NCBI RefSeq assembly: GCF_033958435.1
Contig: NC_134138.1
Span: 27,992,598-28,056,597, forward strand
Length of the DNA stretch: 64,000 bases
Direction of reading: 5' to 3'
DNA from: Carettochelys insculpta
Lineage: Eukaryota; Chordata; Testudines; Carettochelyidae
Shown: positions 60,301 to 64,000 of the stretch, piece by piece
Layout of the letters: each line of letters opens with the position of its first letter
How positions within the stretch are numbered: the stretch's first letter is position 1
Translations under genes and position numbers: made by a program
Notes under the pieces: generated by a model
Database searches by the model: none
Seen by the model: only the letters and a program-made list of their open reading frames with translations
What the model was told of the DNA's origin: nothing

Positions 60301-62849
60301 TAGGGAATACATTGTTAGAGTTGAGGTATTGTTTGATGGCATAGGAAATACACTATTGCTGGGTAGATACTGTTCACGGGGCTAGGGAATACACTGTTAG
60401 TGGGTAGGTATTGTTTAGTAGTGTAGGAAATAAGTGGCAAGGTATTGTACGGTGATGTAGGAAAATATGCTGTTGGAAGGTAGGCATTGTTCAGTGGCCC
60501 TAGCAAATGCACTGTTAGGCTACATCTACACTAGAGTTTTGTAGACAAAACCGGGGTTTTGCAGACAAAATTCACAGAGCATCTACACACAAAATGCTTT
60601 TTGTAGACAGAAGCTGCTGACAAAAAAGATGTGTAGATGCTCTAGTGGGCCCTTTGTTGACAGAGTGTATCAAAAGAGCAATTTGCTTTTATGTGTAGAC
60701 AGGATCTGTCAGCAGAAGTTTTGTCAGAACATCTCTTCCGAAACTCCTGTAGACAGATGCTTCTAGTGTAGACATAGCCTTAGAGGGTAGGCATTGTTCA
60801 GTGGTGTAGGGCAGGGGTGTGCAAAATGTGGGGGAGGGGGTAAGACCCCCCTCAGAGGGGTGCAAAATTTCATAAGAAGGGACGCAGTGGGGTGTCAAGC
60901 TCAACCATCTCTTTAAAAATGTTGACATACGTTGCTGTTTTCTGTATGTGCATTCACATTTATATACTGATTAAAGAAGTTTTATATTCTACATACTTAC
61001 TTTCTCACAGATGCCAAATGTGCTTTTTTTTCAATATGAGCATAACCAAAATTTCCGTTGGTTTGACTTACATTAGACAGGTTGTGGACTGGGGAGGGCG
61101 GGGGGGACTCCTAATTGTAGGGATGAAAAGTGTGGCTTGATGTAAAAAGTTTGCTCACCCCTGGTGTAGGGAATACACTGTTAGAGATGAGGTATTTTTT
61201 CAGTGGTAAAGGAAATATGCTGTTGGAGTGCAGGTATTTTTCAGTGGCCTAACAAATACACTGTTAGAGTGTAGGAAATTTTCAGTGCTGTAGGGAATAT
61301 ACTATTAGAGGGTACATATTGTTTATTGGTACAGTAAAACCCTGATTATCTGACATAATCAGGACTGACTGTTGGCTGGATAACCAAAAATGTTGGGTAA
61401 TCATGGGGGGAGCGGGGGTGGGTTGCTGACTGCCAGGGCCCCTTCTGCAGGGAGGACCGCTGGGTGCCCCAGGCTGCGTCAGATAAAATGGAGGTCAGAT
61501 AATCGGGGTTTTACTGCACAAGGAATGCACTGTTAGAGGGTAGGCATTGTTTTGTGGTGTAAGGAACTGTGTGGCAAGGGCGCTTCTTTCCCCTGCCAGT
61601 CTTTGGGGCCAGCAGCCATCTCCCTTTGTCAGTGGTCAGGCTGGCAGCTATTTTCTGGGGTAGAAACCTAGCTACTCCTTCTGGGCTCCCACCCCTAGCT
61701 CTCCCCCACTCAGAGAAGCTAGTGCTTCTGTGTTGTTGTCTCTGCCTCACCCTTTGCCACTCACTCACTCTCTCTCCCTCTCTCTCTCTTTTTCTCTCTC
61801 CCCAGTCACCCTCTAACTGGAGCAGCTTTCAAAAGCCTGCCACAAGCCTTCCACTGGCTTTGATGTGCAGCCAGCCGCTCCATCTCTAATTGGGCCAGTT
61901 CCCTGACAGCTGCTCCTGATTGCCCCTGCAGGAATCCATCATGCATCACAAAGGAGGTGGCCCTTCTCTCCCTTTTTGGGCTGCTCTTCTCCCTGCTGTA
62001 GCAGTCCTCTGGCCTGACCCTGTCACAACTGTTAGAGGTGAGGTATTGTTCAGTGCTGTAGGAAATAGGCTGTTGAACAGCAGGCATTGTTCGGTGCCCT
62101 AGCAGATACATTTCTAGAGGATAGGCATGTTTAGTGACTTTTAATTTTCTTACCAGCTACAGATGTAGTCTTTAGATTTAGAAACAGCCCCCTGAAATCT
62201 AAACATAAGAGATATTGATCTACTTACCTTGAATGAGCTGTTCACACACCTGACGAGCAACTGTACGCACCATTGCCTGGGACTGAACATCACCCTGGAT
62301 AACAACAACACCACAGCAACACATTGATCTTACAGCACTTTTGTCTCAAACATGCTTGGAGCACCTGTTGGAGGTGTGGCTTTAAGGGCCCTGTGTTTCA
62401 AGTGAGGAAAATAAGGCAGAAAACCTCTGGACTTGCCCAAGGATATTGGTGACAGAGTCAGAAATGTGGAACTCCTGTTTTCCGGAGGCATACAAAAGGC
62501 TGGTGATGGTAACCACTAAAGAAGTTTAACAAAACTGTTTTGTTTTGTTAGAATACAGACCATCATGGCTACCTCTCTGTTACTAAAGAAGTTTGTAGGA
62601 TATGCTCATTGGCACACGCACGTCATGTTACTTTCTTTTTAAATTTTATTTAGAGAGAGGGACAGAGATCAGTGAAGAAGAAAAATTTGTTGGATTAGAT
62701 CTAAACTCACCCATAGTTATGATTGAGGGGAGTGTAAATAACTACATTGGAGGGTTTATGGAACAAAAATCAGACTGAAATGTGCTTGTGGCTGTTAAAT
62801 GCACATTACTTACCCGCTCTCCTCTTTCCCCCTTTGCACCAGGGGCACC
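45067..62849 (-). CDS. COL14A1: COL14A1, collagen XIV alpha-1 chain (3' six coding exons)
   Basis: A FACIT collagen: an extracellular homotrimer bound to the surface of collagen I fibrils. Exons on the - strand are 62849-62814, 62294-62228, 59648-59460, 47772-47695, 46873-46718 and 45386-45067. They encode, in order, the last four Gly-X-Y triplets of COL2, the NC2 linker with its conserved cysteine (RQVCEQLIQ), a COL1 helix of about 104 residues, the CDPSSC cysteine pair that ends it, and the NC1 tail. All four internal junctions from 62228 down to 46718 are phase 1 and meet exactly. The name rests on the NC2 and COL1 residues ([37 protein letters not shown]) and on being tail to tail with MRPL13. 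The VWA, FN3 and TSPN exons lie outside the window. Confidence 0.94.
45387..47694 (-). other. COL14A1 last two introns apart from the 46718-46873 exon
   Basis: 45387-46717 and 46874-47694 are unique-looking, with no repeat or gene I can name. Open frames on + across the exons (for example 46703-46894) are the antisense shadow of collagen codons. Confidence 0.7.
46718..46873 (-). CDS. COL14A1: COL14A1 exon, end of COL1 and CDPSSC
   Basis: In phase 1-1, 156 bases encode [20 protein letters not shown], further triplets to GQPGY, and then [12 protein letters not shown]. The two cysteines at the COL1/NC1 border are the family's interchain disulfide site. The acceptor is TTTTATGCAG and the donor is GGAG|GTGAGT. 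Confidence 0.95.
47695..47772 (-). CDS. COL14A1: COL14A1 exon, COL1 helix with Gly-X-Y imperfection
   Basis: Seventy-eight bases, phase 1-1, encode [20 protein letters not shown] then PPGPP. The triplet register is interrupted once: GV is followed directly by GTQ, a one-residue deletion in the repeat. The same imperfection is, as I recall, present in mammalian collagen XIV, so it is structural rather than an error. The acceptor is TTTCAATAG and the donor is CCAG|GTAAAT. Confidence 0.94.
48529..48850. mobile_element. pogo-like short inverted-repeat element, copy 2
   Basis: Collinear with 1331-1641: GGTTGAACCTTTCTAGTCCA, CTCTTAGAAGATATTTAGGG, CCAGGACTGGTGGCTATAAA, GGCCACACCCATAGTAAGT, then CCAGACCAGAGAAGTTCAA. 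Confidence 0.65.
49035..50070 (+). pseudogene. PIF/Harbinger transposon fragment with first transposase exon
   Basis: The left end GGGTGCATCTACACTACACT is followed by TTTCGAAAGA motifs. The frame from 49037 stays open for 346 codons. Its informative part is [20 protein letters not shown], then [32 protein letters not shown]. These match the first transposase exon of the element at 13.84-17.87 kb ([37 protein letters not shown]). The match stops where that copy has its intron. What follows is G-rich repeat, so the catalytic exon is lost. The N-terminal 120 or so codons are not family-like. Confidence 0.75.
50771..51017. mobile_element. GGCTATG-family MITE, GTTGACC subtype
   Basis: The ends GGCTATGTCTACA and TGTAGACATAGCC are a perfect 13-bp inverted pair. 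The interior has GGAGGTTGATGGGAGAAACT and CTCCCATCAACCTCCTTCAG as inverted arms, and CAATTGCCGTAGCTAGAACT. Flanks are TTT and TTA. Confidence 0.75.
51717..53136. mobile_element. GGCTATG-family element interrupted by a probable LTR
   Basis: The left end GGCTATGTCTACACTCGTTG and the right end CAAGTGTAGACGTAGCC are inverted. Flanks are TCA and TAA. The 1.42-kb length is explained by an insertion at about 52450-53043. The left part has GGCCACATTGTGGGACAGCT, a motif of Harbinger-derived repeats. Confidence 0.6.
52450..53043 (+). mobile_element. Probable solo LTR of an endogenous retrovirus-like element
   Basis: The region starts TGTTGCATAAAC and ends CTGACAACA (TGTTG...CAACA termini). It has a TATA-like TGTATAAG at 52695-52702 and a poly(A) signal AATAAA at 52861-52866, followed by a GC-richer R/U5-like part, in the correct LTR order. 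No viral coding sequence adjoins it. Borders are tentative: the flanking pentamers GTTGA and GTTCT match at only three of five positions. Confidence 0.5.
53150..54560 (+). pseudogene. Penelope-like reverse transcriptase remnant, split by a hAT element
   Basis: Before the insertion (53207-53612) the translation has the RT pattern [30 protein letters not shown], then [11 protein letters not shown] and GYHRICSRE. The catalytic motif is YIND where YIDD is expected. After the insertion (from 53973) shifted frames give [19 protein letters not shown] and the Cys-rich NNRCKNC, the linker before the nuclease. There are several stops. A tail-like TGTAGCACCTTAAAGACTAA is at 54540-54560. Confidence 0.7.
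53613..53972. mobile_element. hAT element inside the Penelope remnant
   Basis: The left end CAGGGTTCTCAACCTTTTTC and the right end TGGGAACCACTG are inverted hAT termini. The flanking octamers CCTCAGCA (53605-53612) and CCTTAATA (53973-53980) agree at five positions, and the three differences are all transitions, as expected for an old duplication. The interior includes the GC-rich repeat also found at 4775 and 32785. Confidence 0.65.
54849..55034. mobile_element. MITE, GTTGACC subtype
   Basis: Left end GGGTATGTCTGCACTAGACC, right end AGTAAGTACAGATGTACCC. Flanks TTT and TTA. The interior has ATCTATGATTGATTTATCCA and GGTCGATCC. Confidence 0.6.
55859..56182. mobile_element. pogo-like short inverted-repeat element, copy 3
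   Basis: Inverted relative to the copies at 1331 and 48529. GATTGAACCAATCTAATCCA is at the left and GAGGGTGCCAGATTAGAGAG at the right, with CCACCAGTCCTGGCTTTCAG between. Confidence 0.62.
56306..56792. mobile_element. GGCTATG-family MITE, ATGCAAATGAGG subtype
   Basis: Left end GGCCGCATCTACACAGCC, right end GCAAGTGTAGAAACAGCC. The interior has CTCTTCCAGAAGGAACCCC and AAAGAAGAAAGGGTT-type palindromic arms and subterminal CTCATTTGCAT, as in 25590-25982 and 30514-30866. Confidence 0.7.
59460..59648 (-). CDS. COL14A1: COL14A1 exon, NC2 second half and start of COL1
   Basis: The acceptor CTCTCTCCCACAG is strong, and the donor is AGAG|GTGAGC. In phase 1-1, 189 bases encode [20 protein letters not shown], then TI, then Gly-X-Y triplets starting [20 protein letters not shown]. 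The triplet run continues without interruption to the exon end. Confidence 0.95.
60518..60779. mobile_element. GGCTATG-family MITE with exact TTA target duplication
   Basis: Left end GGCTACATCTACACTAGAG, right end CTTCTAGTGTAGACATAGCC. TTA lies at 60515-60517 and again at 60780-60782. Removing the element and one TTA restores the minisatellite word ACTGTTAGAGGG. The interior has GTAGACAGAAGC and TGTTGACAGAGTG. Confidence 0.88.
60812..61163. mobile_element. hAT MITE with perfect 8-bp target duplication
   Basis: The left end CAGGGGTGTGCAAA and the right end TTTGCTCACCCCTG are a 14-bp inverted pair with one mismatch. GTGTAGGG occurs at 60804-60811 and 61164-61171. The target is part of the minisatellite unit. 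It is non-coding. Confidence 0.92.
61332..61516. mobile_element. pogo/Tigger-type MITE
   Basis: The left end CAGTAAAACCCTGATTATCT and the right end AGATAATCGGGGTTTTACTG are inverted with one mismatch. TA precedes the left end, and CA follows the right end where TA is expected. It is 185 bp long and non-coding. Confidence 0.8.
61570..62027. mobile_element. LTR-like insertion with 4-bp target duplication
   Basis: Starts TGTGGCAAGG and ends CCTGTCACA (TG...CA ends). ACTG flanks it at 61566-61569 and 62028-62031. The interior contains a CT-rich tract (61762-61803). No internal coding sequence is present, so it is either a solo LTR or another element with such ends. No clear poly(A) signal was seen, which lowers confidence. 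Confidence 0.5.
62228..62294 (-). CDS. COL14A1: COL14A1 exon, NC2 domain first half
   Basis: Sixty-seven bases, entering phase 0 and leaving phase 1, encode [20 protein letters not shown] then IQ. This is the non-helical NC2 linker between COL2 and COL1. It carries the cysteine conserved in the family. The acceptor is GTTATCCAG and the donor is CAAG|GTAAGT. Confidence 0.93.
62528..62581 (+). mobile_element. 54-bp Penelope-like tail insertion with 13-bp target duplication
   Basis: ACTAAAGAAGTTT occurs at 62515-62527 and 62582-62594. The 54 bases between contain GTTTTGTTAGAATACAGACC and GGCTACCTCTCTGTT, the extreme 3' end of the Penelope-like family also seen at 11951 and 41945. It lies in the short COL14A1 intron between 62295 and 62813. 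Confidence 0.85.
62814..62849 (-). CDS. COL14A1: COL14A1 exon, end of COL2 helix
   Basis: Thirty-six bases in phase 0 encode [12 protein letters not shown], four perfect Gly-X-Y triplets. The acceptor CTTTTAACAG precedes it on the - strand and the donor is CGG|GTAAGT. A 36-base exon is a usual unit size for fibril-associated collagens. Confidence 0.9.
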
Positions 62850-64000
62850 CTGTTAAAAGATTAAACACAAAGTTCATTCTCACTTTTCTCCCTAGCTCTA
62901 AGTACTGCATGCCTGAATCTCCAGATATTAGAGTACTACAATAAAAGGAAAGAAAGTAAACCATTGTTTTAGAATCCCATATAACCCTAGCAAAGGGCCA
63001 GCAATGTTGTCTTAAACATGATCTTTCCTCTTTAATACCCACAGCAGGTAATTTTCCTCTCCATGATTATCAGATGGTTACCTTGTCCAGCTGTTCCCTC
63101 TCCACTGTTCTGTTCCTCATTTCTGAACCTTGAGTCAGGGAGGACTCATCCTTTCTAGTGATTGAGAGTGCTGACCCTTTCTCTGATCTAGTGTAGCCAT
63201 CAGGATAACATCGTATTCTGGAAGAATAAAGGTCTTCCATTTCTTTGCTGCTAAGTTCATCTTCATCCTCAGACTGTATCCTGTTGCTTGGAGGAATTCT
63301 AAAATGGTGATGGTGCTGACAGCAGTTTGGGCTGAAATCTGCTGCACACATGGGCTGTGTTTATATAAGACATAGAAGTTGACAGCCAATATACCAACTG
63401 CATAGCTAAAATGGACTTAGCAGTCGACTTCAATGTCTGTGTATACTGAAGAAGGTCAACAGGAGCATTTCTCCTGTTGACCTTCCTTAATCTTCACTGC
63501 TTGCGAGGAGTTCTGGGATTGACTGTGACCCCAGGAAAGTGCAGTTTTGGCGTGCACAAAGCAAAAGCCTGGAAGATCGACCTTCAGTGGGTCAATCTTC
63601 CATGGTAGTGTAGACCTAGCAATAGAAATGTATCTGACTGGGAACCTAGCTATTGTGTAGTGTCAGGAGGATGCAGTTCTGATTTTCATACATTTTTGGC
63701 CTCTCTAGTTCGTTTTTCCAATATTGATAAGACTTCAGGGCCTTACCTCAGGCCTATCTACACTGTCAAAAATTTAGGATGATTTCTGGAGCACACGCCC
63801 ATATTATCGTGATAACTTCAGCATCAAATAAGTTTTGTATCTCACCAAATCTCTGGGGGGTTATGAAATTATTATGCTAATAGAGTACTATGAAGAGCAT
63901 ATTAATCTATTAACTTTTCTTATATGTAATCTCAGTTAGTATGTTCCCATTAAGCCAAATATTTCAAATGCTTCTGTTAGTATAAATCACTAAGGAGAAC
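62850..64000 (-). other. COL14A1 intron, upstream part
   Basis: No further Gly-X-Y exon is seen to the window end. A MITE of the GTTGACC subtype lies at 63352-63620. An open frame at 63070-63351 has no collagen character. Confidence 0.65.
63352..63620. mobile_element. MITE, GTTGACC subtype
   Basis: Left end GGGCTGTGTTTATATAAGAC, right end TAGTGTAGACCTAGC. Inner arms are GAAGGTCAACAGGAGCATTT and CTCCTGTTGACCTTCCTTAA, plus GATCGACCTTCAGTGGGTCA. The arrangement matches 50771-51017. Confidence 0.62.

Larger units (their letters stand above)
59830..62150. repeat. Minisatellite of about 41-bp units in a COL14A1 intron
   Basis: Degenerate head-to-tail units carry GGTAGGTATTGTTCAGTGG followed by a CCTAGGGAATACACTGTTAG half. 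About twenty units can be picked out by the recurring ACACTGTTAGAG and TTGTTCAGTGG words. Four foreign insertions interrupt it (60518-60779, 60812-61163, 61332-61516, 61570-62027). The array lies between the two exons that encode the NC2 domain. Confidence 0.85.

Noticed and set aside
59830..62150. Regularly spaced repeats, considered as a CRISPR-like array
   Set aside because: Units are contiguous without unique spacers, and the setting is an intron of a vertebrate gene.
63070..63351. 93-codon - strand frame ending before a GTAACC donor-like site, considered as an upstream COL14A1 exon
   Set aside because: No Gly-X-Y pattern. It overlaps the edge of a MITE and the acceptor is unconvincing.

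Overview
This is vertebrate nuclear DNA: AT-rich, intron-dominated, and full of interspersed repeats. A turtle is the best reading. Two copies of a tRNA-derived SINE with the look of the tortoise (Cry-type) family are present. They sit among many short inverted-repeat elements that begin GGCTATGTCTACAC, Penelope-like retroelements, hAT and PIF/Harbinger transposons. The species cannot be named from this window.

Two protein-coding genes are present, both entering from outside and converging tail to tail. On the + strand, positions 1741-39074 hold the last five coding exons of MRPL13 (mitochondrial ribosomal protein L13). On the - strand, positions 63000 down to 45067 hold the last six coding exons of COL14A1 (collagen XIV alpha-1, a FACIT collagen): the end of COL2, the NC2 linker, the whole COL1 triple helix and a long NC1 tail. 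MRPL13 and COL14A1 are also convergent neighbours in mammals, which supports both names. All splice phases join cleanly. The 5' parts of both genes lie beyond the window edges.

The rest is mobile DNA. MRPL13 introns carry inverted-repeat elements (171-808, 13046-13490, 25590-25982, 30514-30866, 31173-31615, 31870-32289, 38541-38961), a near-complete two-gene PIF/Harbinger transposon (about 13.84-17.87 kb), two hAT transposase remnants, a non-LTR reverse-transcriptase fossil (about 21.27-22.75 kb) and Penelope-like fossils. The largest COL14A1 intron (47773-59459) carries a second Harbinger fragment, a probable solo LTR nested in a GGCTATG element, and a Penelope reverse-transcriptase remnant split by a hAT element.

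The most informative stretch is 59.83-62.15 kb. It is a degenerate minisatellite of about 41 bp per unit inside a COL14A1 intron, broken by four different insertions with readable target-site duplications (TTA, GTGTAGGG, TA and ACTG). No CRISPR, operon, rRNA or functional tRNA was seen.
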